A stretch of 49,898 bases of DNA from Carnobacterium divergens (GCF_900258435.1 NZ_LT992558.1:737275-787172), one strand, 5' to 3'. Shown: positions 37,741 through 47,416, counted from the stretch's first letter. Translations and numbers: made by a program. Notes: generated from the sequence alone by a model not told the origin.

Positions 37741-38505
37741 ATGGCTTCAGAATATATATACGTACATTTAGATAGTGTTACGAACCATGTGTTGAGTAAG
37801 GGCATTACGGTGGTTGACTTTCAGCAAACACTAAAAAAAATACCTAACAACATTCTCCTCCTAAATACTGAAAAAGGAATTGGAGAATACGAAACTCATA
37901 CAGGATTTCGTATCGTTCGTGACCGTGAAAATGTACGTCGGTTTTTAGAAGAAGCTGGTCGTTCAGAAATTAAGTACAAATGGGTGGATTTTGAAAATTT
38001 AGAACTATTACGTCAACTGACACCTGTTGAAATTTCAGAGCTTCTTTATATTGCGCATGCACATACACACTTGCATTCTCCATTTTATTATAAGTTACAA
38101 AACAACTATATTTATTTGACGTTGTCAGATGGCATGAATAAAGTTTATTATCGTTATTTAGATCAATTTTATAATTTGCTTGGAAAAAGTATCAGAGAAG
38201 CATTAGAAGCTAAAATTAACGAAAAACGAAATTTTTTCCAGAAAAGCAAAGTCATTGAAAAACTCCCATTAGAAACAATCAAAGAAATTGTTCCCTACCT
38301 AAAAGAAGGCGTGCTTCTTTCTTTGAAACATGTTACCGTGGAGGGGGATTGTTACTGCATTCCAATTTATTTGTTAGAAGATCGCTTGCGAGCAATTAAT
38401 ACAAATAGTTTTTCTGGAAAAGACCTAGTTGGAGTGGTTTGTTACAATCAAGAGACTGGTAGTTGGACAGTTGAAGAAAAGTTACCCTTATTATCAAGTA
38501 TTTAA
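37741..38505 (+). CDS. Conserved-looking protein of unknown function
   Basis: 254 residues, no signal, no membrane segment, mixed alpha/beta and fairly rich in Tyr and Leu. RBS AGGAGGGG gives a good start (ATG at 37741). Visible features: IYVHLDSVTNHVLSKG at the start, HAHTHLHSPFYYKLQNNYIYLTLSDGM in the middle (a His-rich stretch), and a long charged helix near EKRNFFQKSKVIEKLP. I do not recognise any family. It is not the transcription regulator CodY, which would be a similar length. It stands alone between htpX and an SMR exporter pair. Confidence 0.7.
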   Translation: MASEYIYVHLDSVTNHVLSKGITVVDFQQTLKKIPNNILLLNTEKGIGEYETHTGFRIVRDRENVRRFLEEAGRSEIKYKWVDFENLELLRQLTPVEISELLYIAHAHTHLHSPFYYKLQNNYIYLTLSDGMNKVYYRYLDQFYNLLGKSIREALEAKINEKRNFFQKSKVIEKLPLETIKEIVPYLKEGVLLSLKHVTVEGDCYCIPIYLLEDRLRAINTNSFSGKDLVGVVCYNQETGSWTVEEKLPLLSSI

Positions 38506-38539
38506 TTAAATTATAGAGATGTTTGAGAGAATTTCGGCC

Positions 38540-38577
38540 TTAGAATGTGCCACGCATTCTAGGGCTTTTTTCTTTTT
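38540..38577 (+). terminator. Terminator before the SMR genes
   Basis: GCCTTAGAATG and CATTCTAGGGC arms followed by a T-run. It ends the unknown gene's transcript, or attenuates the SMR transcript. Confidence 0.75.
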
Positions 38578-38604
38578 ATTTTAGAAAGAACAGGAGAGAA
38601 TAAA

Positions 38605-38640
38605 ATGTATTTGAAAAAGATTCCAACTGGCGATGGCTGA
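38605..38640 (+). CDS. Possible 11-residue leader peptide
   Basis: MYLKKIPTGDG, with AGGAGAG six bases upstream, between a terminator and an SMR exporter pair. Short peptides before exporter genes are sometimes used to sense drugs that stall ribosomes. It could equally be a chance reading frame. Confidence 0.25.
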   Translation: MYLKKIPTGDG

Positions 38641-38692
38641 ATTAAAAAAGTAAAAAACAATAAAAAAATAGAAAAGAAACGGGGAAATGAAA

Positions 38693-39022
38693 ATGGAATG
38701 GATTTATTTATTAATTGCAGGCGTGCTAGAAATTGTTTGGGCTTATTTTTTAAATGAATCAAACGGTTTTACGGTTCTGCTTCCAAGTATAATTGCGATC
38801 GTGTTTATTATCATTAGTTTTGTTGCCTTAGAAAAAGCCATGAGAAAATTAGGTATCGGCGTAGCCTATGCTATTTTTACAGGAATTGGAACAGCAGGGA
38901 CAGCTTTAATGGGCATGCTTTGGTTAGGCGAAAATGTGAGTTTTTGGAAAATTATTTCATTATTAATTTTATTGGGCGGTATCTTAGGGTTGAAAATGAC
39001 TGAGGACGGTGATGAAAAATGA
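38693..39022 (+). CDS. SMR-type efflux subunit, first of pair
   Basis: 109 residues from the second ATG (GGGG eight bases upstream). Four membrane helices. The essential Glu of helix 1 is in AGVLEIVW, and the GVAYAIFTGIGTAGTALMG helix 3 motif is intact. Resembles YkkC-type members, which act with a partner as a heterodimer. The next gene starts inside this stop region (4-base overlap), so the two are coupled. Possible substrates are guanidinium-type or quaternary compounds. Confidence 0.87.
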   Translation: MEWIYLLIAGVLEIVWAYFLNESNGFTVLLPSIIAIVFIIISFVALEKAMRKLGIGVAYAIFTGIGTAGTALMGMLWLGENVSFWKIISLLILLGGILGLKMTEDGDEK

Positions 39023-39336
39023 GTATCTTATATTTAATAATTGCAGGAGCATGTGAACTGGGTTTTATTATTTTTCTAAAAAAATCAGATGGATTCAAAA
39101 ATAAAAAAGAAGGTATTCTTTCTGTTATCATTATGGGAACAGGATTGTACTTGCTGTCATTAGCAACTCGAACCATCCCAATCGGCGTAGCCTACGCAAT
39201 TTGGACAGGAATTGGCGCCTCTTCGACAGTCTTGTGGGGAATGTTTTTCCTTGGAGAAAATCGAAATTGGAAAAAATTCTTATTTGTAGGCATGATTATA
39301 ATCGGGGTAATCGGTTTGAAATTAACCTCACATTAG
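39019..39336 (+). CDS. SMR-type efflux subunit, second of pair
   Basis: 105 residues with four membrane helices, the helix 1 Glu in AGACELGF, GVAYAIWTGIGASSTVLWG, and a charged loop FKNKKEG on the inner side. Sequence and overlap with the previous gene match paired SMR proteins such as YkkCD. Whether it exports guanidinium or drugs cannot be told here, and I see no guanidine riboswitch upstream. Confidence 0.87.
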   Translation: MSILYLIIAGACELGFIIFLKKSDGFKNKKEGILSVIIMGTGLYLLSLATRTIPIGVAYAIWTGIGASSTVLWGMFFLGENRNWKKFLFVGMIIIGVIGLKLTSH

Positions 39337-39489
39337 AAGATGAAATTTGAGAATCTTAAGCGAAACTTAGAGATTGATGAGACATTTTATTATTTCAAGG
39401 ATAACAAAAGTGTGATACAATACCTTTGAATTAATGTAAAAAATAACTAAAAAAATAAACTTTGAGTAACACTTGGAGGAACGAATAAG

Positions 39490-40581
39490 ATGAAAATCTT
39501 TCTAATCTATGGCGGTAAAAGTGCAGAACATGATGTCTCAATTTTAACAGCCTTTTCAATCACTAAAGAAATTTACTATAAATATTATGATGTTGAACCT
39601 ATTTATATTACAAAATCAGGCAAATGGCTACAAGGTATGACTTTAGAATCCCCTGTCATCAGTGCGGATGCATTAAAATTTGAAGAAGCCGGTGAAGCTG
39701 TTCTGGCGATTAAAGAGGGAGCAATTTCGACTGGCGTTGAAATCAGCCCAATAAGTATCAAACAAGAGGACGCTGTTATTTTCCCAGTCCTACACGGACC
39801 AAATGGAGAAGATGGGACCATTCAGGGATTATTTGAAGTGATTGGAATGCCTTATGTAGGCGCTGGAGTTTTAGCAAGTGCATGTGGAATGGATAAAATT
39901 ATCAGCAAATATCTTTTTCAACAAGCAGGTCTTCCTCAAGTACCATACGTTCCGGTTTTAAAAAATAACTGGTCAACAGATGCTGAAAAAGTCTTTATGC
40001 AATGTGAAGGAACGCTTTTATATCCAATGTTTATAAAGCCAGCTAATATGGGATCAAGCGTAGGAATTAGCAAAGCTGGAAATCGTGAAGAATTGATTGA
40101 TGCGATTGAAGAAGCTTTAAAATATGATCGTCGTATCGTTGTAGAACAAGGAATTGAAGCAAGAGAACTTGAAGTAGCAGTTCTTGGGAATTCAGATATT
40201 CATACATCCGTTCCAGGAGAAATCGTTAAAACCGTTGATTTTTATGACTATGAGTCTAAATACATCAACAACGAAGTAACGTTACAGATTCCAGCAAAAG
40301 TAACTGAAGAAGTATCGGGTCAATTAAGAGAGTACGCAGCAAGAGCCTTCCAAACACTTGACGGAAGTGGTTTAAGTCGTTGTGATTTCTTTTTAACTAG
40401 CAACGATGAAATTTTTATCAATGAAGTCAATACAATGCCTGGCTTTACTCAATTTAGCATGTATCCATTATTATGGGAAAATACTGGTTTAGGTTACGGA
40501 GATTTAGTTGAAGAATTGATTCAATTAGCCCTAAGAAGATTTGAAGAGCGTCAAGCTTTTCAGTATTCAGAAGAAAGCTAA
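39490..40581 (+). CDS. ddl: D-alanine--D-alanine ligase
   Basis: 363 residues. ATP-grasp fold with MKIFLIYGGKSAEHDVSI at the start, GPNGEDGTIQG, KPANMGSSVGI for the nucleotide loop and INEVNTMPGFT at the metal site. Makes the D-Ala-D-Ala end of the peptidoglycan stem. A classical D-Ala ligase is likely, as FMKPANMGSSVGISK has no sign of D-Lac-type change that I can name. murF follows. Confidence 0.95.
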   Translation: MKIFLIYGGKSAEHDVSILTAFSITKEIYYKYYDVEPIYITKSGKWLQGMTLESPVISADALKFEEAGEAVLAIKEGAISTGVEISPISIKQEDAVIFPVLHGPNGEDGTIQGLFEVIGMPYVGAGVLASACGMDKIISKYLFQQAGLPQVPYVPVLKNNWSTDAEKVFMQCEGTLLYPMFIKPANMGSSVGISKAGNREELIDAIEEALKYDRRIVVEQGIEARELEVAVLGNSDIHTSVPGEIVKTVDFYDYESKYINNEVTLQIPAKVTEEVSGQLREYAARAFQTLDGSGLSRCDFFLTSNDEIFINEVNTMPGFTQFSMYPLLWENTGLGYGDLVEELIQLALRRFEERQAFQYSEES

Positions 40582-40683
40582 TTTGATGGGATAGTAGAAA
40601 AGCTGGACGCGAATGTGTTCAGCTTTTCGAGTATAATAAACGGTAAAATCGACCGATTACGATTTTAAACTGGAGGAAAAAGA

Positions 40684-42063
40684 ATGAAGTTAACACTGAA
40701 AGAAATTGCTCAAGCAGTAGGGGCAGTAAATGATAGTACACAATGGGAAGACCTTACAATTGAGAACGTTCAATTTGACACACGTAAATCAACGAAAGGT
40801 TCTTTATTTGTTCCTCTTAAGGGAGCAAATGATGGACACGATTTTATTCACAGCGCGATTGAAAATGGTGCAACTGCATCTTTTTGGAGTGCACCATTAG
40901 ATCAAGCTCCAGCACATTTTCCAGTTATCCAAGTTGAAGATTCATTACTAGCCTTACAACAACTTGCAAAATATTACCTTGAAAAAATTGGACCTAAAGT
41001 TGTTGGAATTACGGGGAGCAATGGCAAAACTACGACAAAAGATATGACAGAAGCTGTTTTAAGTGCAAAGTACAACGTTCATAAAACGCAAGGGAATTTT
41101 AATAACCATATTGGCTTGCCGATTACGATTTTAGAAATGCCTTCAGACACAGAAGTAGTGATTTTAGAAATGGGCATGAACCATGCTGGAGAAATTGAAT
41201 TGCTTTCTAAGCTAGCACAACCCGATATTGCGGTCATTACAATGATTGGCGAGTCCCATATTGAATACTTGGGATCAAGAGCAGGAATTGCGGATGCTAA
41301 GATGGAAATCACAGCCGGCTTAAAAGAAACCGGTTGTCTGATTTTCCCAGGGGAAGAGCCGCTGCTAGTCGAAAAAACAAGTAATCTACCCACAAAACAA
41401 CTTGCTACTTTTGGAATGAAAGAGACGAATGATCTTTATCCACTTACGATTCAATCTGGAATGATGGAAACAACCTTTATAACAAATACAGCGCCAGAAG
41501 TCAGCTGCTCCATTCCGGTTCTTGGCACATATAATGTTAGCAATGCACTTGCTGCGTTAACTGTGGGAATAAAGTTAGCGATTCCTATTCAAGAGTCAGC
41601 ACCGTTCTTGGCAAAATTTAATTTAACAAAAAATAGAACAGAATGGCTAAAAGGGATTAACAACAGTATGATTTTAAATGATGCTTACAACGCAAATCCC
41701 ACTGCAATGAACGCCGTCTTAGATAATTTTAGTGAATTAGAAAATCAAGGGAAAAAAATAGCTGTCTTAGGAGACATGTTGGAGTTGGGCGAGCTTTCAA
41801 AAGAAATGCATGAAAGCGTAGCTGAGCATTTAAATCCGAAAAAAATTTCAGAAGTCTATTTATATGGAACAGAAATGAGTGTTCTTTTTGCTAAATTAAC
41901 ATCCACTTTTTCACCAGAGAAAGTTCATTATTATGCAGCAGATAAAGAGCAGTTGATTGCAGATTTAACAGAGTCTATTCAATCAAATGACCACATCTTA
42001 GTGAAATCAAGTTTTGGAACGAATCTTTTAGCGGTTGTTACAGCGATTCAAACGATCGATTGA
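40684..42063 (+). CDS. murF: UDP-MurNAc-tripeptide--D-alanyl-D-alanine ligase
   Basis: 459 residues, Mur ligase family: FDTRKSTKGSLFVPLKGANDGHDF near the start, the ATP-binding GITGSNGKTTTKDM near 115, EMGMNHAGEI, and the Asn-Arg-Thr (KNRTEW) then NDAYNANP motifs. Adds D-Ala-D-Ala from the ddl product to UDP-MurNAc-tripeptide. About 100 bases after ddl. Confidence 0.96.
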   Translation: MKLTLKEIAQAVGAVNDSTQWEDLTIENVQFDTRKSTKGSLFVPLKGANDGHDFIHSAIENGATASFWSAPLDQAPAHFPVIQVEDSLLALQQLAKYYLEKIGPKVVGITGSNGKTTTKDMTEAVLSAKYNVHKTQGNFNNHIGLPITILEMPSDTEVVILEMGMNHAGEIELLSKLAQPDIAVITMIGESHIEYLGSRAGIADAKMEITAGLKETGCLIFPGEEPLLVEKTSNLPTKQLATFGMKETNDLYPLTIQSGMMETTFITNTAPEVSCSIPVLGTYNVSNALAALTVGIKLAIPIQESAPFLAKFNLTKNRTEWLKGINNSMILNDAYNANPTAMNAVLDNFSELENQGKKIAVLGDMLELGELSKEMHESVAEHLNPKKISEVYLYGTEMSVLFAKLTSTFSPEKVHYYAADKEQLIADLTESIQSNDHILVKSSFGTNLLAVVTAIQTID

Positions 42064-42147
42064 ATCAGTCTTTGGACGGAGTGCAACCATCGGAACTTTC
42101 TGTTATACTATTAGGTATAATAAATTAGATTTAAAGGGGTAGATACA

Positions 42148-42840
42148 ATGCAAAATCAACGAAGAGAAGTAGCTACAGAAGGAATGTCACGCTTCTTTGC
42201 TACTGTTTATGGATATATGACGCTAGGGTTAGCACTATCAGGCGTGACAGCTTTTTATGCATCACAAAGCCCGATCATTATGAGATTTGTTTACGGCAGT
42301 CCATTTGGTCTGATTGCATTAGTTGTTTTAGAACTGTTCTTAGTTTTTAAACTAGCATCTAATGGCAAAAAATTACGATCAGTAGGTTCTTCCATTGTAG
42401 GATTCACTGCATTTTCAATCGTGAATGGAGTCTTATTGTCTTCAATTTTCCTTGTTTATAACTTGGGAAGCATTGCTTCTGCATTTATGATCACAGCTGG
42501 AACATTTGCTGGGATGAGTTTTGTAGGATTCGTAACGAAAAAAGACATGAGTTCATTCGGCGGACAATTACGAGGTGCGTTAATCGGATTGATTATTGCA
42601 ACCGTTGTAAACGGCTTTATTTTGAAAAGCGGACCAGCAGATTTCGTGCTATCAATTATCACCGTTTTAATCTTTATCGGATTTACAGCATATGATACAC
42701 AAAAACTAAAACAAATTTACATGCACTACCAAGATCAAGAAACGCTTGGATCAATTGCCATTAGTGGCGCATTAAGTTTATATTTAGATTTCATCAACAT
42801 TTTCTTGAGTATTTTAAGAATTTTTGGCGGAAGAGACTAA
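42148..42840 (+). CDS. Bax inhibitor-1/YccA family membrane protein
   Basis: 230 residues and seven membrane helices. Features of the BI-1 family include FATVYGYMTLGLALSG, MSFVGFVTKKDMSSFG, and a C-terminal FIGFTAYDTQKLKQIYM with paired Asp. Distantly related proteins form pH-sensitive calcium leak channels (BsYetJ), or interact with FtsH (YccA). Role here unproven. RBS AAAGGGG. Confidence 0.88.
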   Translation: MQNQRREVATEGMSRFFATVYGYMTLGLALSGVTAFYASQSPIIMRFVYGSPFGLIALVVLELFLVFKLASNGKKLRSVGSSIVGFTAFSIVNGVLLSSIFLVYNLGSIASAFMITAGTFAGMSFVGFVTKKDMSSFGGQLRGALIGLIIATVVNGFILKSGPADFVLSIITVLIFIGFTAYDTQKLKQIYMHYQDQETLGSIAISGALSLYLDFINIFLSILRIFGGRD

Positions 42841-42841
42841 G

Positions 42842-42872
42842 AGAAGGGCTAGCAATAGCCTTTCTTTTTTTA
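42842..42872 (+). terminator. Terminator of the Bax inhibitor-like gene
   Basis: AGAAGGGCTA and TAGCCTTTCT arms with a T-run. Confidence 0.8.
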
Positions 42873-42963
42873 TTTATAACAAAAAAAGAAAAAATTTTCT
42901 TGTATTTTAGATGTCGTAAATAAAAATAGAAAACGTGTTCATGAAAACAATAGTGTAATTTGA

Positions 42964-42992
42964 TTGAAAATTAGAATGAAACATGGTAACAT
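42964..42992 (+). promoter_or_regulatory. cshA: Probable cshA promoter
   Basis: TTGAAA, 17-base spacer, TAACAT, with TGG (extended -10) at 42984-42986. Transcription would begin near 42999, giving a 5' leader of about 220 bases before the TTG start at 43222. Confidence 0.6.
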
Positions 42993-43052
42993 TGCTTAGA
43001 TAACAGAAAATGAAACCATTGAGGGTTTTGTGAATAGATACGCGAGAAAACG

Positions 43053-43082
43053 AAACTTGGAGAAACAAACCCAAGTTTTTAT
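43053..43082 (+). terminator. First terminator-like hairpin in the cshA leader
   Basis: Perfect 8-base arms AAACTTGG and CCAAGTTT (43071-43078) with a 10-base loop, then TT and TATATG. Confidence 0.6.
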
Positions 43083-43095
43083 ATGAAATGAAGGG

Positions 43096-43137
43096 CCTGG
43101 TGCATGACGAAATCGTCAATCAGACACCGGGTTTTTA
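43096..43137 (+). terminator. Second terminator-like hairpin in the cshA leader
   Basis: CCTGGTG and CACCGGG arms enclose an inner TGACG-AAAT-CGTCA hairpin and run into TTTTT then ATATGG. Same tail form (TTTTTATATG) as the first hairpin. Confidence 0.7.
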
Positions 43138-43221
43138 TATGGACTGACAGCAGAAGGTTTTTTTATTGCCTGTATTTCGCAAAAATCTCTCTTTAAGGTT
43201 TTGTAAATGGGAGGAAATATA

Positions 43222-44841
43222 TTGAAATTTTCAGAATTAGGATTATCACCAGAATTACTACAATCCGTAGAACGCTTAGGCTTTGAGGAAGCAACACCAA
43301 TTCAAGATCAAACCATTCCACTAGCTTTAGAAGGAAAAGATGTAATTGGTCAAGCACAAACAGGTACAGGTAAAACAGCAGCATTTGGTTTACCAATGCT
43401 ACAAAAAATCGACATTACCAATCGTACTGTCCAAGGTTTAGTTATTGCGCCAACACGTGAATTAGCAATTCAAACACAAGAAGAATTGTTCCGTTTAAGC
43501 CGTGATAAAAAAGTTCGCGTACAAGTAGTTTATGGTGGAGCTGATATCAGCCGTCAAATCCGTGCTTTAAAAGACCAACCACATATCGTTGTTGGTACAC
43601 CAGGTCGTTTACTTGACCATATCAACCGTCGCACATTAAAATTAGATCACGTTGAAACTCTAGTATTAGATGAAGCAGATGAAATGTTAAACATGGGATT
43701 CTTAGAAGATATCGAAAAAATCATCAAAGAAGTACCATCAATTCGTCAAACATTATTATTCTCAGCAACGATGCCAGATGCTATCAAACGTATCGGTGTT
43801 AAATTTATGAAAGAGCCAGAACATGTTAAAATCAAAGCAACCGAAATGACGGCTAACTTGATTGATCAATATTTCGTTCGTTGTAAAGACTTCGAAAAAT
43901 TTGATGTGATGACTCGTTTACTAGATGTGCAAACTCCAGAATTAACCATCGTATTTGGACGTACAAAACGTCGCGTTGATGAATTGTCTAAAGGATTAGA
44001 AATGCGCGGTTACCGTGCTGAAGGAATCCACGGAGATTTATCACAACAAAAACGTATGAGTGTTTTGAAATCGTTCAAAAAAGGCGATTTAGATATTTTA
44101 GTTGCAACCGATGTAGCAGCTCGTGGATTAGATATTTCGGGAGTTACGCATGTATACAACTATGATATTCCACAAGATCCAGAAAGTTATGTTCACCGTA
44201 TCGGTCGTACAGGACGTGCTGGTAAAGAAGGGATGTCAGTAACATTCATTACACCAAATGAAATGGGCTACCTACGAGTAATTGAAGAATTAACGAAGAA
44301 AAAAATGACTGCATTACGTCCACCAACCAATGATGAAGCTTTCGAAGGCCAAATCAAAGCAGCAATGGAAACAGCAGGAGAAATTATTAATTCTGCTGAA
44401 TTAGAACGTTATGAAAAAGCAGCAGCACAATTATTAGAAGATTATGATGCAACTGACTTAGCAGCAGCATTCTTGAAGAGTATTTCAAAAGATGCAAGCG
44501 AAGTTCCAGTTAAAATCACCCCAGAGCGTCCACTTCCAAACCGTAAAGGTGGCGGCGGTGGCGGTGGCAACCGTAGTGGTGGCGGCCGTAGTAAAGGTGG
44601 TTCATCATACCGTGGTGGCGAACGTCGTGGAAACGGCGGAGGCAACCGCTCAGGTAAAGATAATCGTCGCAGTGGTGGCGGAGCTAGCTCTAATGGAAAT
44701 TGGAGTAAAGATAGCAAACGTAGTAGCAGTAACGGAAGTGGCGAAGCTCGTAAGAGTGGTGGCGGCAACCGTGGTAAAGCAACAGATAACCGTCGCAATG
44801 GTGGCGGAGATCGCAACTTTACGATTCGTAATAAAGATTAA
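43222..44841 (+). CDS. cshA: DEAD-box RNA helicase CshA
   Basis: 539 residues from the TTG that follows GGGAGGAAATATA; an ATG five codons earlier lies before the site. All helicase motifs are seen: Q motif, [52 protein letters not shown] and [10 protein letters not shown]. The C-terminal tail of about 110 residues is Gly/Ser/Arg/Asn rich, an RNA-binding disordered region. CshA works in RNA decay, ribosome assembly and cold growth. The long leader with two terminators suggests transcript-level control. Confidence 0.95.
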   Translation: MKFSELGLSPELLQSVERLGFEEATPIQDQTIPLALEGKDVIGQAQTGTGKTAAFGLPMLQKIDITNRTVQGLVIAPTRELAIQTQEELFRLSRDKKVRVQVVYGGADISRQIRALKDQPHIVVGTPGRLLDHINRRTLKLDHVETLVLDEADEMLNMGFLEDIEKIIKEVPSIRQTLLFSATMPDAIKRIGVKFMKEPEHVKIKATEMTANLIDQYFVRCKDFEKFDVMTRLLDVQTPELTIVFGRTKRRVDELSKGLEMRGYRAEGIHGDLSQQKRMSVLKSFKKGDLDILVATDVAARGLDISGVTHVYNYDIPQDPESYVHRIGRTGRAGKEGMSVTFITPNEMGYLRVIEELTKKKMTALRPPTNDEAFEGQIKAAMETAGEIINSAELERYEKAAAQLLEDYDATDLAAAFLKSISKDASEVPVKITPERPLPNRKGGGGGGGNRSGGGRSKGGSSYRGGERRGNGGGNRSGKDNRRSGGGASSNGNWSKDSKRSSSNGSGEARKSGGGNRGKATDNRRNGGGDRNFTIRNKD

Positions 44842-44849
44842 TTTTCAAG

Positions 44850-44890
44850 AAGCAACTTCTATTTCTATAGAAGTTGCTTCTTTTTTTGCT
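44850..44890 (+). terminator. Terminator of cshA
   Basis: GAAGCAACTTCTAT and ATAGAAGTTGCTTC arms, then T-run. The remainder of the 300-base gap to acpS holds no gene or clear structure that I can support. Confidence 0.9.
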
Positions 44891-45142
44891 CTAAAAGCGA
44901 TGAAAATTAGACTTTAATCAACGTAAAGAAATTCTGTTATTAAGGAAAAATAAAAAAAATAAGATAACAACTCATAAATATTAATGTTTATCAGAATAAT
45001 AGTGGTTAAAAGGTGACAAAAGTATTTTTTTTTGATAAAATTACTGCTAGTAACACTTATTAAAGGTTTGCGAACTTTTACCGCTTTTTAAATCAATGGT
45101 AAGTAAGCCAATTAGAAATGATACATAAAAGAGGGATTCTAA

Positions 45143-45496
45143 ATGATTATTGGCATTGGTTTAGATTTAACTGAAATTCCACGAATTGTTAAAGCATATG
45201 AAAAGCAAGTCAGTTTTCCATTGAAAGTATTAACTGAAAATGAACAGCAAGTATTCAATCAATTAAAAGGAAAGCGCAAGATGGAATTTCTGGCGGGAAG
45301 ATTTGCTGCCAAAGAGGCCTTTTCAAAAGCCTTGGGAACAGGAATTGGCAAAGTTGGTTTTTTGGATATTGAAGTATTGAATGATGAAATGGGCAAGCCA
45401 CGTATTACTAAATCACCATTCAATGGAAATGTTTTTATTACCATTACCCATACAGACACCGTTGCTGCAGCTCAAGTGATCTTGGAAAATACCTAA
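45143..45496 (+). CDS. acpS: Holo-[acyl-carrier-protein] synthase
   Basis: 117 residues. Metal-binding Asp in GIGLDLTEIPRI and Glu in FAAKEAFSKALGTGIG, both typical of AcpS. Transfers the phosphopantetheine arm from CoA to apo-ACP. RBS AGAGGG. alr follows 31 bases after the stop; acpS-alr is a common Gram-positive pair. Confidence 0.95.
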   Translation: MIIGIGLDLTEIPRIVKAYEKQVSFPLKVLTENEQQVFNQLKGKRKMEFLAGRFAAKEAFSKALGTGIGKVGFLDIEVLNDEMGKPRITKSPFNGNVFITITHTDTVAAAQVILENT

Positions 45497-45527
45497 TATT
45501 TTGCTACAAAATAAAGGTGGGATTTTT

Positions 45528-46640
45528 TTGGTTTCAGGAATGCATCGCAAGACATACGCAAGAATTAGCAAAAAAGCAATTGAACATAATTTAAAAATTG
45601 AACAAACAAGACTAGGAGATGACTGTGAATTATTTGCAGTTGTAAAAGCAGATGGTTATGGGCATGGGGCAGTTGAGGTTGCCAAAATTGCGAAAGATAC
45701 TGGGGTATCTGGGTTTTGTGTTGCATTATTAGACGAGGCATTAGAATTAAGGAAGGCTGGAATTACCGAACCTATTCTAATCTTAGGAATTGTTGATGCA
45801 GAATTTGCGCCTATTATAGCAGCTGAAAATGTAAGTGTGACAGTGAGTAGTTTAGCGTGGCTAAAAGAAGCTGAAAAAAGAATGATACAACAAAAAGAAC
45901 CATTACGTGTTCATTTAGCGGTAGACACTGGAATGGGAAGAATTGGGTTTAGAACAGTTTCAGAATTGAAAGAGGTAGAAAACGATCTAAATCAATCTGA
46001 ATCAGTTGTATTTGAAGGCATTTTCACACATTTTGCTACAGCAGACGAGGCCGATGAAACACAATTTAATAAACAATTGAAGATTTTCAATGAATTAGTA
46101 GCGAGTCTAAACAACAAACCGAAATTTATTCATGTTGCAAATAGCGCAACTGCGTTGTGGCATCAACAAGTACCAACGAATTTAGTTCGTTATGGAATTG
46201 CTATGTATGGTTTAAATCCATCAGGAACGACTTTATCATCAGCGGTTTCTTTAGAACCTGCAATGGAATTGATTAGTGAACTGGTACATGTAAAACAAAT
46301 TCAAGCAGGCGATACCGTTAGTTATGGTGCTACTTACGAAGCGAACAAGGCTGAATGGGTAGGGACGATTCCAATCGGTTATGCGGATGGCTGGCGTAGA
46401 AGCTTACAAGGACAAACTGTATTGGTTGACGGAAATCGCTGTGAAATTATCGGACGAATTTGTATGGATCAATGTATGATTCGTTTGCCAAGAGAATATC
46501 CAGTTGGAACCCAAGTGGTTTTAGTTGGGAAAAGTGGGACAGATCAAGTAACGATGGAAGAATTAGCAGAACATTTGGACACAATTAGTTATGAAATCAT
46601 ATGTGGTTTAACATTACGAGTACCTCGAATTTATGTTTAA
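45528..46640 (+). CDS. alr: Alanine racemase
   Basis: 370 residues from a TTG with AAAGGTGG eight bases upstream. The ATG four codons further in (45540) is the likely alternative; the earlier in-frame TTG at 45501 has no site. PLP-binding Lys40 is in VVKADGYGHG, catalytic Tyr region VSYGATYEA, and IPIGYADGW. Makes D-Ala for peptidoglycan and works with ddl and murF encoded upstream. Confidence 0.95.
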   Translation: MVSGMHRKTYARISKKAIEHNLKIEQTRLGDDCELFAVVKADGYGHGAVEVAKIAKDTGVSGFCVALLDEALELRKAGITEPILILGIVDAEFAPIIAAENVSVTVSSLAWLKEAEKRMIQQKEPLRVHLAVDTGMGRIGFRTVSELKEVENDLNQSESVVFEGIFTHFATADEADETQFNKQLKIFNELVASLNNKPKFIHVANSATALWHQQVPTNLVRYGIAMYGLNPSGTTLSSAVSLEPAMELISELVHVKQIQAGDTVSYGATYEANKAEWVGTIPIGYADGWRRSLQGQTVLVDGNRCEIIGRICMDQCMIRLPREYPVGTQVVLVGKSGTDQVTMEELAEHLDTISYEIICGLTLRVPRIYV

Positions 46641-46775
46641 TTTGTGAACGGAATTTCTGATAAATTTTACATATGCCAAATAATTCAAAAAGGACTATTT
46701 AAAAGTTTTATTTTTCATGGTACCATAAAACGAAAGCTATAAAATTTAACATAGCACTGTTTGGGGGTATGGATC

Positions 46776-47039
46776 ATGGAAAATGAAAAAATAGAATCAT
46801 TAGAAATTAAATTAGATGGCTTAATTTATCAAGAAATCCAAGAATATTGTACAAAATATTCAGCCGATGAAACGGAATTTGTCAACGCTGTAATGATTCG
46901 TTTTTTTAAAGAAAATAAAAAAAATCATGATACCATGCGCAAAGGATACGCAGAAATGTCTGAAATTAACCTTGATATCTGTAATGAATTTGAAGGTTGT
47001 GAAAAAGACGTAAGTTCAAAGTTTGAACAAGGTATCTAG
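46776..47039 (+). CDS. mazE: MazE-type antitoxin (NdoAI-like)
   Basis: 87 residues from the ATG after GGGGGT (an upstream in-frame TTG gives a 92-residue form that contains the ribosome site). Low-complexity, charged, with a possible ribbon-helix-helix N-terminus (SLEIKLDGLIYQEIQEY) and an acidic C-terminal region that would bind the toxin. Identified mainly by its position 13 bases before mazF and after alr, as in the B. subtilis ndoAI-ndoA locus. Confidence 0.75.
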   Translation: MENEKIESLEIKLDGLIYQEIQEYCTKYSADETEFVNAVMIRFFKENKKNHDTMRKGYAEMSEINLDICNEFEGCEKDVSSKFEQGI

Positions 47040-47052
47040 GGAGGAATAGCCT

Positions 47053-47403
47053 ATGGTAAAACGGGGAGAAGTTTATTTTGCAGACTTATCACCGGTAGTT
47101 GGATCAGAACAAGGCGGAATGCGTCCTGTTTTAATTATCCAAAATAATGTTGGGAATCATTATAGTCCGACAGTTATTGTTGCAGCTATCACTGCAAAAA
47201 TTCAAAAAGCAAAAATGCCTACCCATGTCGAGGTGTCAGCTGAAAATCATGGTTTAGAAAGAGATTCAGTTATCTTATTGGAGCAAATTAGAACAATTGA
47301 CAAACAACGACTTAAAGATAAAGTGACTCAAATTGATTTTCAATTAATGCAAAAGGTCGATGAAGCATTGGAAATCAGCGTGGGACTTACTGGAAGTGTT
47401 TGA
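47053..47403 (+). CDS. mazF: MazF endoribonuclease toxin
   Basis: 116 residues of the PemK/MazF fold. The conserved start [21 protein letters not shown] and RPVLIIQNN are followed by VIVAAIT and [10 protein letters not shown]. It is a sequence-specific mRNA interferase in the family. RBS GGGAGG. Very close to mazE, so probably one transcript. Confidence 0.95.
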   Translation: MVKRGEVYFADLSPVVGSEQGGMRPVLIIQNNVGNHYSPTVIVAAITAKIQKAKMPTHVEVSAENHGLERDSVILLEQIRTIDKQRLKDKVTQIDFQLMQKVDEALEISVGLTGSV

Positions 47404-47416
47404 TACTTATATAAAA

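Noticed and set aside
38506-38692. Guanidine (ykkC) riboswitch before the SMR pair
   Set aside because: The conserved ykkC strings are not present; only a plain terminator hairpin is seen.
44442-44917. Pro/Leu-rich minus-strand and Val-rich plus-strand ORFs over the end of cshA
   Set aside because: Shadows of the Gly/Arg/Ser-rich CshA tail in other frames.
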